A stretch of 64,000 nt of DNA from Blastomyces gilchristii SLH14081 (lineage: Eukaryota > Ascomycota > Eurotiomycetes > Onygenales > Ajellomycetaceae), in NCBI RefSeq assembly GCF_000003855.2, contig NW_003101640.1, forward strand, positions 93,035 through 157,034. Reading direction: 5' to 3'. A model generated the notes under the pieces. That model saw only the letters and a program-made list of their open reading frames with translations, did no database searches and was not told where the DNA came from. A program made the translations under genes and the position numbers. Shown here piece after piece: positions 23,841-36,295 of the stretch (its first letter is position 1; the number at the start of each line of letters is the position of its first letter).

Positions 23841-24346
23841 TAGACTGACCGTGTAACCATGTCTGAGACCAGAATCAGATTTTTTGATAGTCTCATTATC
23901 AATTCAACTGATCTCATTACACAGTTTTAACATTAGATAGTAGTCTCATACTGTCTCAGTGAGACTTACTGTCTACTCTTATTACATTTTTCAAATAAGA
24001 TCATGATTTTCACTTCTCAATTTAAATTATTTTTATTACTTTAAATGACTTTAAATCTCATTTGAGTGTTATTAAAAAGTGTTACTTTTTAAAAAATTAA
24101 AAATAGTCTAAAAAAAACCTTAAAATGTCTAAAAATAGTAACTTTATGCTAAGAATGAAACTAAATGAGATCAAATGAAATCACTTTCTTATTTTTTTCA
24201 AGTCATGGTTTCATTTTAAGATCTGATATATAGTCACTTTATATGTTTTTTTAATAGCCAGTCCCAGTGGGATTCATGCCAAGAAATGTATGAGATCAGA
24301 TCAAATAGAATCAAATGTGAAATTCATGATCTCAGCGGCCAGTCTA
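23841..24346 (+). mobile_element. hAT-like MITE 1, 506 bp, TSD gatgtata
   Basis: It starts TAGACTGACCGTGTAACC and ends GGCCAGTCTA; the 8-base duplication GATGTATA flanks it at 23833-23840 and 24347-24354. About 45 bases of the left end and about 90 of the right end match the ends of the 5.8-kb hAT elements in this window, while the interior differs and has no reading frame. It sits in the gypsy leader. Confidence 0.92.
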
Positions 24347-24354
24347 GATGTATA

Positions 24355-26548
24355 AGATATTTATACAACTATACTTCTTTCAACTTTACAGATATTATAT
24401 ATCTGATAATTGATATAATTATATCTAATAATAATATGAGAGAACTCTTGAATATAAGTATAGATATAATATTACAGTGACTCTGAGTAATATTAAAATT
24501 ACAATAGTAATAAATAGCTGATATACATGTAACTTAATAACATTAATATGAAGAGATTTAATAATTATTTTAATAAGAAACTTATGCAAATTCAACATCT
24601 AGAGAATTAAATATAAAAGCACTGAAAGAATACTTAAATATATCTGTATATTTTAATACTTCTGATCTCACTCTCTACTTATTATAAAGAATGAAAATGC
24701 TTATGAAACTGAGTATAGATAAAGATGTTATTAATTTACTAATTAATTAAGATTAATATATTAATAAATAATTGAAGAATTGTGTGAAATAGAAGTTTTA
24801 TTCATGAATAAAAACATGTGAATCAGTGTTATAAATATCTGATAATATTATTAAATATCTTAATATTCTGTTCTGAGATACTATTATATAATAGAAAGTA
24901 TTAAATTAATTACAGAGTGTCTGATAGAGAAATACTTCTCTTATAACATTTATTTCTGACTTTAATATTAAGATTCTAGAAGTAGATAATTAATCTTAAG
25001 AGAATTAAATGAAGATTAGCATGCTTAAGAAGATATTAACTTTTAAACTCTTACAGATTCTTATAAGTGTAGACAAAGATCAGACTTATAAAGATTTCTG
25101 TGTATAACTTCAGATATTGAATAACTGTCTTATCAAGCTTAAGAGTATACAGAACAGTGATAGAAAATGTTATATCTCAGTTACTTATACATCTATACTG
25201 AGAAATAACAATAATAATATAGATGTTATGAATTGAGTAGACTTAAATATCTATATATAAGCAAGAGTCTTTATTATCTGAACAGGCTTCTGTGTTTCTG
25301 AGATCACTTCTGAAGAAGTCACTGATTAATGTCAATAAGAGATATGCATTAATTGTAACTGATTAGAATATATTACTTTCAACTGTTAATCAGTCTATGT
25401 ACCTTCTCACTCAAGAGAAAGATCAGTATCTCTTTATTCAAAGAATGAATCAGTGCCTGTCTGTGTCAACTACATTGTATTAAAGAAAGATTTGAAAGAT
25501 AACTATGAAGAAGCTCTGATGAAACAGAGAAAAGATTAGCTTCTATTCAAATTTATAAACAGAAGCTTGAAGAGGTCAGATAACAATGATTTGAAGAGAA
25601 AATAGCAATGAATGTGATTCTTATATCTACTGTGATTGATAATATGTATAATATGAAAGCTATGATAGACAGCAGTCTATGTTATTATACAATGATTAAA
25701 TCTTCAGTTGTAAGATATTATAATCTTTAGCATATTCTCTTATTAAAACCCTGACTTTTTGCAGAATTTGATGATTTAAAAGACATTCATATCTGTTATA
25801 TAATGAAACTAAATATAGATGTCAGAGAATATTAATATGAAGATGTTTATATATATAAAGTTAATAATCTTGACTATGATTTTATACTAGAACTTGTCTA
25901 GCTATCTGAACAAGGCATCTTATTAAATACTTAAAACAGGAGTTTAATATTCTCTAACAATGATAGAATTCATGAAGATAATATTTATAAGACTATGAAT
26001 CTTACACAGATCTCTGTTAACACTTATAAAATGCTCTGAAAAGAAAGTCACTGATGAGATTACTGACAAAGTCACTGATAGCAGAATTATGTATCAATCT
26101 ATTCTGTCAGTCTGATTAATATCAAGAAAGCTCTAGAGAAGTTATCTTATACTATAATAACAGATTCTCATATGAAACTCTCTTAATAATATTACAAATA
26201 TCTAGATATTTTCTGATAAGATAATATTACAAATATACTCTCTTTACACAACTCAGAAGTGAATCACAGTATTAAGTTAGAAAAGAAGAATGATAAGAAT
26301 CTCAAGTTATTATAAGACTCTCTCTATAATATGTCTTAAGATACACTTCTTCTTCTTTAAAAGACACTCAATGATCTGTTAAATAAGAAATTTATACATA
26401 TTAGTAACTCTTTCACTGCAGCTTCTATTCTCTTTACAAAGAAATCAGATGAAGAACTCTGATTCTATGTGAACTATTAAGATCTGAATAGATTGACAAA
26501 GAAAGATCATTATTTTTTATCTCTTATCAATAAAACTCTAGTATATAT
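24355..26548 (+). pseudogene. Gypsy element 1: gag, protease and start of reverse transcriptase
   Basis: Mutated coding sequence on the plus strand, parallel to the better preserved copy on the minus strand at 46.3-48.1 kb. Around 25030-25250 it reads like MLKKILTFKLLQILISVDKD followed by a region with a decayed CCHC knuckle near 25340-25360. The protease-like part (MIDSSLCYYTMIKSSVV) is at about 25660-25710. At 26440-26545 the RT start is readable (FCVNY.DLNRLTKKDHYFLSLINKTLVYI), then the copia insertion cuts it. Numerous TGA codons stand for tryptophan. Confidence 0.75.
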
Positions 26549-26643
26549 TGTGAAAGGTGTAAAGCTTGTGTGATTGAAAGGTTGCTAGCTTGTGAAAAGT
26601 TATATGGTGAAAGGATTAGTAAGCCAGATCATGTGACCTGACA
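26549..26643 (-). repeat. Copia 3' LTR
   Basis: 95 bp; in element orientation it begins TGTCAGGTCA and ends CTTTCACA. A purine-rich tract (GGTGAGTGAGAG on the minus strand) precedes it. Confidence 0.92.
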
Positions 26644-26851
26644 CTCTCACTCACCAGAGTAACTATACATGATGCTATATACAAAATTCACCTTCAAATC
26701 AAGTACAGGTACAAAAAATGACTGGAAAATGTGAAGTAATGAAAAATCAGTCATAATATACATCATTTTTTATCTCTCTATCTCTTCATCTTCATAATCT
26801 CCTTTCAACATGTATATTTCATCATTTCAAGTGATTTAGTAAGCTTATCTG

Positions 26852-27378
26852 TAGACTGGCCGCTGAGACCATGAATTTCACATTTGGTCCCATTTGATCT
26901 GGTCTTATACATTTCTTGGCGTGAATCCCGCTGAGACTGGCTATTAAAAAAACATGTAAAGTGACTATATATCAGATCTTAAAATGAAACCATGACTTGA
27001 AAAAAATGAGAAAGTGGTTCCATTTGATCTCATTTAGTCTCATTCTTGGCATAAAGTTACTATTTTTAGACATTTTAAGATTTTTTTTAGACTATTTTTA
27101 ATTTTTTAAAAAGTAACACTTTTTGGTAACACTCAAATGAGATTTAAAGTCATTTAAAGCAATAAAAATAATTTAAATTGAGAAGTGGAAATCATGGTCT
27201 CATTTGAAAAATGTGACAAGAGTAGACAGTAAGTCTCACTGAGACAGTATGAGACTACTATCTAATGTTAAAACTGTGTAATGAGATCAGTCGAATTGGT
27301 AATGAGATCAGTCGAATTGATAATGAGACTATCAAAAAATCTGGTCCTGATCTCAGACACGGTCACACGGTCAGTCTA
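26852..27378 (-). mobile_element. hAT-like MITE 2, 527 bp, TSD cttatctg
   Basis: It starts TAGACTGGCCGCTGAGACC and ends CACGGTCAGTCTA, i.e. reverse orientation to MITE 1. The 8-base duplication CTTATCTG is at 26844-26851 and 27379-27386. It is 21 bp longer than MITEs 1 and 3 because ATGAGATCAGTCGAATTG-containing 21-mers are tandemly duplicated near 27278-27320. It keeps CpG at several places. It interrupts the end of the copia RNase H region. Confidence 0.93.
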
Positions 27379-27386
27379 CTTATCTG

Positions 27387-30300
27387 CTATGTTCTCAGCA
27401 GATGAAACATATCAGATAGATATCTCATTCTTACAGACAAGATTCTGAAGAATGTGAAAACAGATCTCTATATACTTTGAGCAGTGTGAAATTGCTTCGG
27501 AAGAGAATAGCTCTATGACAGACTTATTATCAGCATGAATTGTATAAGCCAGATCATTGACTGTGGTGAGAATAAGGTGATTATCAGCATCCAGATTGTT
27601 GAGATGAGATGGAATGAATCCAGCATCTTCTAGAAGCTCTTGAAGACAGACAAGCTCATATGCAGTCTCAGAGAATGCAATATATTCGGCCTCTGTTGAT
27701 GACTTGAAGACCTCTGTTTACCGGCAGCTTCATCATGCAACAGGGCCACCTGTCATGTAGATGATATAACCGGTGATTGAACAGGATTCTGAATCTCTAC
27801 CGGCTCAATCAGCATCTGCATATGCTACAGGTTCAATTTCAGCACCTCTGTGATAGGTTATACCCTCATTGATTGAACCCTGTAGATATCAGAGTGTACA
27901 CTTGTATGCAGCCCAGTTCTTTGATATAGACTGAAAGCTGAATTGTTCAAGAAATCCTGCAATGAAGCTTATATCAGAATGTGTATTAAATGCCAGATAT
28001 TGCAGAGATCTGATACTGAATTGATAGAACTGTAGAGTAAATTCTGCTATGTATATAATCAGTTTCTCATCATTATTCATAAAATCAACATTCTTCTTCA
28101 TAGAAGTGAATGTAAAATGATAGTTATTTATTAAGAACTTCTTCAGAAGATTTCTTACAAAGAGAAGTTAAAACAATATCAATGAAGTTGAATTGCTATT
28201 AATCTTCATTTCTAAATAGCAGTTGAAATTCTCTACATTCTTAATCTCATAATTAGCAGTGATTTCAGCTTTGGCCCAGTTCAGATCTTTGATTTTCAGA
28301 CTGTAGAGATGAACATCATTTATATAGATAGTTATATAGATCTGTCTTTCATTATGAATAAATAGTTCAGTATTATAGAGACTAATATGAAAGTCTGAGT
28401 GTAATAGCATCTTTCACAGCTTCTCATATTATAAGAGTACTGCTTACTTAAGACTGTAGAGTCTCTGTATCAACTCATACACAAGATTATTATAGTCTTC
28501 ACAGAATTCTATGAGTTGATTCATATATATCTGTTCATCAGCAGATAGTTGAGTGTTTAAAAAAGTGATTATCATATCAATCTGCAGAACATACTATTTC
28601 TGAGATGCTGAGATTGTCATAAGAGCTTGTGAGATGAATATAGAGATAATAGATGCAAAGATTCTTGAGTAATTAACTCTCTTTTATTAATGATTTTCAC
28701 TGACAACTCAGCAGGTCTTATAGCAGATAATATCACTCATATTATTAAACTTTTTATCAAATACTCATTGATTATGAAGAATACTCATTTATAATATTCT
28801 CTCAATCAGTTATCAGATCTTTATCTGTTTCAAATAGTTGATCTGTTTAATACAGGTCTTGTAATAATATTTTCATTTCATAAAAGCTTTAATGCATGTG
28901 AGATTTTTCAGAATCAGAAGTGCAGTAATCTCAGAATCAGTGAGTAGATCTTCAAGACTGTTTTCTCACTGAAGCTTTTCTCACTGTAGTGATATCTCTT
29001 ATAGATGTTAGAGAATCATTCAATTCAACTGTGAATTCTGAGAAGTTCAGTGTATTCTGCACTAAAAAGATAGGTATTCTTGTGAAGATATCATAGTCAA
29101 TTCATCAATTACTAGTGAGTATAAGAAATAATGAACACTCAGGTTGAATTTCCTCATCAATGAACAGATTATTAATTGATGAATCAGAAATCACTGCAGT
29201 CTCTTGACAGACTGCAGTGAGTAGGCCTGATGTCACTGAAGAAATCACTGCAGTCACTTTACAGACTGTATTAAGTAGAATCTTCAGATTATGTATTGTA
29301 GTCAGTATTGATGAATCAGCAAGATGAAGGTTCTTCTGAAAGATGATGTCATTTAATATGTATAAATACTCATTGAAGAGGTTCATCAATCTATAATTAA
29401 TAAAATCATCATAACTCACAAAAATCAACTCTTTGAAACAGAAAGCCATCTTATTAATGAGCTTGAAAACTATCTTCAAGAATGCTTTGCAACCTCATCA
29501 GCAAATGTCATATGCAGAAGATAGAGCTTCAAGTCAGATCTTATACAGTGTAATCAGCTTTGTATTTTCAGAGCTCTCATACAATATCATTGAGATTGAT
29601 ATAAGGTTAAGCAGCTCTGTGACTGTAATAACTGTCTCATCTCACATCTTTTTTAGAGCTGAAGAGTCTATTAATAGTAATTGAAACTTCTCAATAATTA
29701 AACTGATTGATCATTTGAATACTTCATCTTACTGTGAAGTATGAGAGAGAGTTAACTCTCATTTTATATCTTCACTAAGTATATATACTGTGACTGCATT
29801 TGAATTCAATTCTTCACAATCTGAGTGAATGATTGCAATGCCATGTCTCAGCAGATTCTTGATAAATTGATTAAAGATCTGTAGATATCTCAACATCTCA
29901 TCCTTGCATTTCAATAGAAATATTCATCTCATACAGATAACATCATCTGTTATCATTATTGCAAGCTTCTTATCAGTATAAGATGATATATCATTCTCAG
30001 TTTCAAGAGTCTCATCATCACTGAATATATTCACTCAAATCTTCAAGACCTTGCAGGTGGCATGACATGGTGTGAAATTCTTGTAGAAAGCATGTTTCTG
30101 TTTAACCTTAACATATATAACACAGAATGATAATTTCTTCAGACTGATAATAATAATATCAAATCATAGGTCTCTGATCATTTTTAATATACTATTTTCA
30201 TCAATATGATTAAGTTAACAATGTCACTCATCTATCAGAAGCTGTTTCAAAAGAACTGCAGATAATCAAGATAAAGATGAGATAATAAAGAAATCAGTAT

Positions 30301-32640
30301 CTGAATTCTTAGAATTGATTAACTATTCAATCTTCTCACAGCTGAAAGATTTCAAAGATTCAGCACTCAGATCATAATCTATTGAGATTGTCTTTGATTT
30401 CAGAACAGTCACATATATCACTGCTTCATACATTGAGTCATTCATTATCTCATGAAATATCAGTGAGCTGTTGAATAGAATGTAAATATTATTGTGAAAC
30501 AGATTAACATAGAAGATATCACTATTGATAGATGATAGAAACTCAAAGTAGTTCCCAGTATTAACTTATATATCACAGTGAATATAGCTCTAATGTTTCA
30601 TAAGCTCAGTAGAGATCAGATTTGCAGATAGTTCTGATATATAGTATACATGATTGAATTCTATCAATCTTTCACTCACTGAGATAAATGCAGTGCTGAC
30701 ACTCTGAACCTTTATAATGACCTTATTAATCACTTGAACTGTTGAATCATTGATTGCTATAAGTTCTGAAAATTGTAATCTATCACTTACTATGTGACAT
30801 CTGACATCACTATCTTATATAGTGAGAGAATTCTTGTGAGATTTCACAAAACAGGCTGATACATTGATAACCTCTGTAAGATTTGTTATCTGATAGATCT
30901 CTGATTCATCTGTAATAAATAGTTAAGTTCTATTCTCACTATTGTTCTTTTTCTTCTTTTTCTTGAATTTCTTTATTCTCACAGCATTGTTTATTCTTCA
31001 ATTATTCAGAGCATTGTCTGAATTGATAAATTAACAGATGTCAAAGTGAGATCTCTCACATTCAGAATATATAGATGAATTTCTCAATCTCTGATAATTT
31101 CAGAAGCTCTCTTGTAAACTGTCATAATCACATTCAGTACAGCCTTCACAGGCCGGATTCAATGTATTATTACTGGTAGTCATTGTGACTGTTGTAGCTG
31201 TTGTAGCTGTTGTAGCTGAGTTGGTCACAGAATCTGTATTCTGTAGATTCTTTTTATCTTTTGAAGAATTAAGTTATGAACAGATCTTCTTCATGAGAAG
31301 ATCAACATTCAATATCACAGCTGTGAATTTGAAATTCTGTATCTTCTCTATCTTCTTCTGAACATAATTCCTCTAATTGTTGAATAGAACTGAGTAGAAG
31401 GTATTAAATATTCACACATCTGAGAGAGAAGTATTCAACATCTTCAATTTCATAATGACAGACCAGAACTTATCAAAGAATGTGTGTAGATTGATGACCT
31501 GTATATCACTAAGAGACATGAATTCCAGAACTGTCTCACAGCATAACTGTGTTTTGAGAACAGAGTATTCCTGTTCAATCGCATTTCATAGAGTATAAGT
31601 AATCTGATTTTCATTATATTTGAAGAAATGTGATCTGACACCTGCACTCAAGAAGTTCAAGATGAATGTGTAGAGCCATCGGTTTCTGGCATCTCAGAAT
31701 AATGCTTATTTATCATCTCTTTGTAGAGGGTTCTGAGTCTGTCACTTCTCTATCATATACTAACACTGTGTATTAACCAGTTTCAATTTCATGAAGATGC
31801 TTCATGTGATGTAATTGAATGTGTCAGTTAGACTGTTTGATCTCACAGCATTCTTGACATCTTTCTTGAATTGAGATATTACCTTGTCAACACAGCTATT
31901 CAGTTCATAAAGGTTGAATTTCAATCTTTCACTGAGATTAGAATTTCATATAACTGTATAAGCTGTTGATGTGATGACAGAATGATTGTTAACATTCTGT
32001 GATCAATTCATAGAGAATCTCTGTTGATGGAGTTTTTTCAGTTGTAGTTTGAGTTCTAGAACTCTTCACTTCTTCTTCTTCATCTCAAGTATTATCTTGA
32101 GATGCTTCATCTGTTGATCTGATATTGTCTCACCCGAACTGTTGACTTCATGAGAATCAGCTTTATCAAGCTGTCAAGTAGATCAGAGGGCCGGCCTGAC
32201 TGTGTCAGAAGCTGTATTCAAACCAACTTTGAATTGAGAGAGTGTTTCAGAGTGTTCATCAATGAGGCTTTCAAAAGCTTCAGAAGAATGTTCACTGACA
32301 GAGTATAAGTGTGAAGAATCATCATCATCAACTGCAACTGACTCAGTGAAAAGAACACAAGATCACAAATGTGTATGTGAGTGAGATCATGTTGAATCTG
32401 CTATCTTGATATTCATTTATTGAATCCTTGCCAATATCATTCTCTTTTCTTACTTTTTTACAAATGTGATGCATTTTCTGCAAGCCTCTTTTTTTTTTAA
32501 GCAAGTAGTAGTATTATTGATCATCAAGATCTCAAATGCATCAATACTGATAGAATAAAACAATTTTAACTCCTGATGAGTGTATTGAATGAAGCAGTAG
32601 TTCAAATAATGATTATCTTAACAAGAAATCCCGAATTGGC
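27387..32640 (-). pseudogene. Copia polyprotein remnant (gag, integrase, RT, RNase H)
   Basis: Reading the minus strand: an integrase C-terminal segment at 29479-29105 (KELIFVSYDDFINYRLMN, where the family has GYD..GYR), RT at 28410-28168 (IYITIYINDVHLYS; the catalytic YxDD reads YIND, one G-to-A change) and 28101-27889 (SLQYLAFNTHSDISF), and RNase H at about 27830-27390 with the clear motif SSTEAEYIAF. The gag region near 31-32.4 kb is too damaged to read. TGA replaces tryptophan repeatedly (GPVA followed by stops). It cannot encode an active enzyme. Confidence 0.85.
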
Positions 32641-32656
32641 AGTGATTTTGCGCAAA

Positions 32657-32671
32657 ACAGGTCTCATAATC
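32657..32671 (-). promoter_or_regulatory. Copia primer-binding site, tRNA-Met anticodon arm
   Basis: Directly inside the 5' LTR the plus strand reads CAGGTCTCATAATC, matching the anticodon arm of elongator tRNA-Met (as I recall it, CAGTCTCATAATCTG) with one extra G. This fits priming by a 5' tRNA half, as known for some copia elements. The stretch keeps CpG nearby (TTTTGCGCAAAA), unlike the element body. Confidence 0.6.
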
Positions 32672-32766
32672 TGTGAAAGGTGTAAAGCTTGTGTGATTGA
32701 AAGGTTGCTAGCTTGTGAAAAGTTATATGATGGAAGGATTAGTAAGCCAGATCACGTGACCTGACA
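32672..32766 (-). repeat. Copia 5' LTR
   Basis: 95 bp, same ends as the copy at 26549. Retains CACGTGA where the other copy has CATGTGA (CpG change). Confidence 0.92.
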
Positions 32767-33822
32767 TATATCAGATAAGTCTGATAATTTACAAAGTTAA
32801 ATATAGACTGACTGTGTAACCGTGTCTGAGATCAGAATCAAACTTTACAGTTATTATATTATCTAAAAGCATTACTTCTGATCATGATTTGTATTTATTA
32901 TATTGATTTCAAATCACATTATTTCAAATATTAAAGATTTCAGATTCACTTTTCAAATAAAAATCTAGTCTTAGATAAAGAATATATTTGAATTCTTAGT
33001 TACATTTTTATTATGATCTCATTATTGAGAATGACATTAAATAAGACTATAAAATTACTTCTCACTTACATAATATTATAACATAGTACTCATTTGTTGA
33101 AAATTTAATAAAGAGTATTATCAAATATTATTACTTTTCTAAGCACAGATTATAATTCATATAATTTTAATTATGAAAAAAAAATAAAATATAAAAAAAA
33201 AAATAAAAAACAAAATAAAAACAAAAAAAAATCATAATGAAAAAAAAAGAGAAAGAAAAAAAAATAAAAAGAGAAAGAAAAAGAAAAAAATAAAAAATAA
33301 AAACAAAAAAAATCAAGATTACAGAGCTGTAGTACTCTTAAAATACTTACTCTTCAGAGTCTTTACAATGTTTATTATTAACTGTATATCTCTCATAGTA
33401 AGAGTAACACAGCTGTGATGAGTCATTGTCTTAATATTATCTAATAAATAATCAGTATATATCTGTATAAATGTGAATATTTAGAAAACATACACTTAAA
33501 AAGTGTGATCAGAGTGAACTCTGCTGTTACTTAAATAATATCAAGAACAGAATACTGAAATCAATGATTATTCTCATCAATTTCATAGATAAGATATGTG
33601 AAGATAATCTTGAGAAATATAAGATCTCTTAACTTCTGATAAAAATAAATCTCATGAAGAGACTCTATTTTCATGATGTCAGAGACTGAGTGTTATTAAA
33701 AAGTGTTACTTTTATATAATATATATGTACTTACTGCAATGATTCATTCTCTGTGCATGTGACTGAGAGTTGCAGCTTTTTCACATCACACAGCTCTTTC
33801 TGAGATGCTGCTGCTGATTTGC

Positions 33823-34205
33823 AACTCATACAGTCGCCCCGGTGGCCGAATGGTTAATGCGGCCACCCGGTAGCGCCTTGGCATGGGAAACCAAGGCGCG
33901 TGGGTTCGAAACCGCAGGGGATACATTAAATCCGGAACTCAAGCACCTCAGGTTTCTAATAAATACAGAGGTGTACAAATCGCTCCAATGAATCGCTCTA
34001 TGTTCCTGGGCTGGGAAGTTATTATCGCATGTATCTAATTGTCACTCCTTTGTATTTTCCTATGTTCTTGTATCTTGGCGTGTCTCAACACCTGTATTTC
34101 TCTGTATAACCAACACTTGACCTGTATTTACATCACGCAGACTCATCATAGCTCGCTTGCATATGAGTATATGAGCATAATAATATATAATAATAACTCA
34201 TACAG
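33823..34205 (+). mobile_element. SINE 1, tRNA-like head, 361 bp, TSD aactcatacag
   Basis: The element is 33834-34194 between 11-base copies of AACTCATACAG (33823-33833 and 34195-34205). The head has a polymerase III A box (TGGCCGAATGGTTAATGC, 33843-33860) and B box (GGGTTCGAAACC, 33902-33913). It can fold into a tRNA-like shape with a 7-bp D-arm stem (GGTGGCC/GGCCACC) and a 9-bp anticodon-arm stem (GCGCCTTGG/CCAAGGCGC). The body has no reading frame; the tail is an irregular ATAAT repeat. CpG sites are preserved, so it looks young. hAT B has the same region without the insert (58718-58728). Confidence 0.93.
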
Positions 34206-34695
34206 TCTCTCAGTTCAGTACACACTGCATGTATACAGCTCAGCATGCTGGGGCTGTGTTGATTATTATGATCTGACATAGTACTTGCTTTTCACAGACC
34301 ATGTTTTGTTTGAGAGAGAGAGAAGAAGACATGACTGTTATTTTATTAAAGAGAAATAGATAATTAGTAATATTGAATATAATTTAATTCTTCTGTATTT
34401 AAAATTTGATTAGTCTATACTCTTTAATTTAAGGGTTTCTAAGAGTGTTTTAATAGTTTTCATACTAGCTTGAACTTAGTGATGAATTGAAGAAGAAGAG
34501 AAAAGAGAGAAGAAAGAAATAAGAATAACTTATCTTTATAATATTAAAATAAAGAATTGCTGCAATTATTTACTCTAGCAACAAAGATCTGTTTTCTGCA
34601 TGTATCTCTGATACAGATTATATGATAACTGTATATAAAGAATATCAACAGTGTATGTATTGAATAAAGATAATGTTACTATATAATACTGTAGC

Positions 34696-35201
34696 TAGAC
34701 TGACTGTGTGACCGTGTCTGAAACCAGAATCAGATTTTTTGATAGTTTCATTACCAATTCAACCGATTCCATTACATGGTTTTAACATTAGATAGTAGTC
34801 TTATACTGTCTCAGTGAGACTTACTGTCTACTCTTATCACATTTTTCAAATGAGATCATGATTTTCACTTCTCAATTTAAATTATTTTTATTGCTTTAAA
34901 TGACTTTAAATCTCATTTGAGCATTATCAAAAAGTGTTACTTTTTAAAAAATTAAAAATAATCTAAAAAAAACCTTAAAATGTCTAAAAATAGTAACTTT
35001 AAGTCAAGAATGGTACTAAATGAGATTAAATGAGATCACTTTCTCACTTTTTTCAAGTCATGGTTTCATTTTAAGATCTCATATATAGTCACTTTACATG
35101 TTTTTTTAATAACTAGTCTCAGCGGGATTCACATCAAGAAATGTATGAGATCAGATCAAATGAGACCAAACATGAAATTCATAATCTCAGTGTTCAGTCT
35201 A
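34696..35201 (+). mobile_element. hAT-like MITE 3, 506 bp, TSD actgtagc
   Basis: It starts TAGACTGACTGTGTGACC and ends GTTCAGTCTA, flanked by ACTGTAGC at 34688-34695 and 35202-35209. Same length and orientation as MITE 1. It has jumped into hAT transposon A, a related element. Confidence 0.93.
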
Positions 35202-35300
35202 ACTGTAGCTGTTTCTGTACATCTCTGAAAGCTGTTAATATTTTCTTTGAGTCTTTTTATATTTGATAAGTCAGTAATATATTTCAATACACTTTCTCTT

Positions 35301-35408
35301 TCATCATTATCATTATCATCATTATTATTGTCATCATTATTATTATTATCATCACTATTATCATTATTATTACCATCATCATCATCACTATTATCACTAT
35401 TATTATAT
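35301..35408. repeat. ATC/ATT trinucleotide array in hAT A
   Basis: An imperfect TCATTA/TCATCA array. The counterpart in hAT B (58052-58137) reads on the strand opposite the transposase as a D/N-rich tract (DNDNDSDNDDDDDD) followed by ERESASEYI, so it may once have encoded an acidic segment of a divergent gene. Confidence 0.6.
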
Positions 35409-35509
35409 CATTTCTGACTGTCTCTTCTGTCTTCATCTCTCTTCAATACTTACTGAAATTAATTATATTATCTCTCTTTAAATATTCTGCAGTTCTGTGA
35501 ACTATCAAG

Positions 35510-36295
35510 ATGCGTGAGCACTGTCACAGATTGAAGAGAGAGAAGAAGAAGATATTTAAGTAAGAGAAGACAGATTACAAGACATATTATAATGCCTTGA
35601 AGAAACTTTATAAGAGAGTAAAATAATAATAATTTTAAGTAACTCTTCTAATAGATTTAGACTGAACTAAGTATAGAAATAATGTGAATAGCACTGTCTG
35701 TAAGAGATTGAAGAAGAAGACAGTGAAGAGTCTTATACAGTAGTGATAAGATCAGAAGAAGTTCTGAGAATAATTTAAGATTAAAATGAAGAGAGAGAGA
35801 GAGAAGAAGAGTATTACTATAAATAAGCAGTGATAGAAGAAGATTGAGAAGATGTTAAAGTAGAAGATAAAGAAGTTAAAACTGATAAGTTTTTTATTTA
35901 TTAAGAGATAATAATTTTTAATAATACTTCTGTTCTCTAATTGATTAGCAGGAGCTGATAGAGAAGAAGAGAATTGAGGTCTTATTCAGATCATAAATGC
36001 ACTTCATGATTCAGAATATTGAGAAGACAGCTCTGCTCTCTGAGTATATCAATCTGCTTATCACTGAGATGAAACTCAAGATAGCAGACCAGAAAATGCA
36101 GGATTTTGAAGCACAGATTGATCTGACTGAGAGAAAGTAGTAGAAACTCTTCTCTGAGAAGACAGTGAAGAGAGATTTTGAGATGATTATTATCTCAGAT
36201 GAGAAGAAGAAGAAGAAGAAGAATAAGAAGTGAATTATAAAGAATGATAAGAAGAATGAGAAAGAGAAGAAAGATAATAAGTAGAAAAAGTTTTT
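35510..36295 (+). pseudogene. Second gene of hAT A (lysine-rich, unrecognised), decayed
   Basis: The plus strand starts near MREHCHRLKREKKK and continues through two likely small introns into a segment readable in both hAT copies as QELTEKKRIETLFRSQ, IEKTALLSEYINLLI and ending in a run of K/E codons. It lies before the transposase in the same direction. I do not recognise the family; the first part has the W/R spacing of a Myb/SANT-like domain if TGA codons are read back as tryptophan. Not functional now. Confidence 0.5.

Larger units (their letters stand above)
26549..32766 (-). mobile_element. Ty1/copia element, 95-bp LTRs, TSD tatat
   Basis: LTRs of 95 bp lie at 26549-26643 and 32672-32766, identical except for a few C/T, G/A changes, with the 5-base duplication TATAT at 26544-26548 and 32767-32771. 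The element is inserted in the RT of gypsy element 1. Coding remnants on the minus strand give integrase, RT and RNase H in copia order. Without the nested MITE it is about 5.68 kb. Confidence 0.92.

Noticed and set aside
33834..33925. Functional tRNA-Ser-like gene
   Set aside because: A and B boxes are good, but the acceptor stem pairs only over CCCC/GGGG, the D and anticodon stems are too long and the loop is nine bases. Flanking duplications show it is the head of a SINE.
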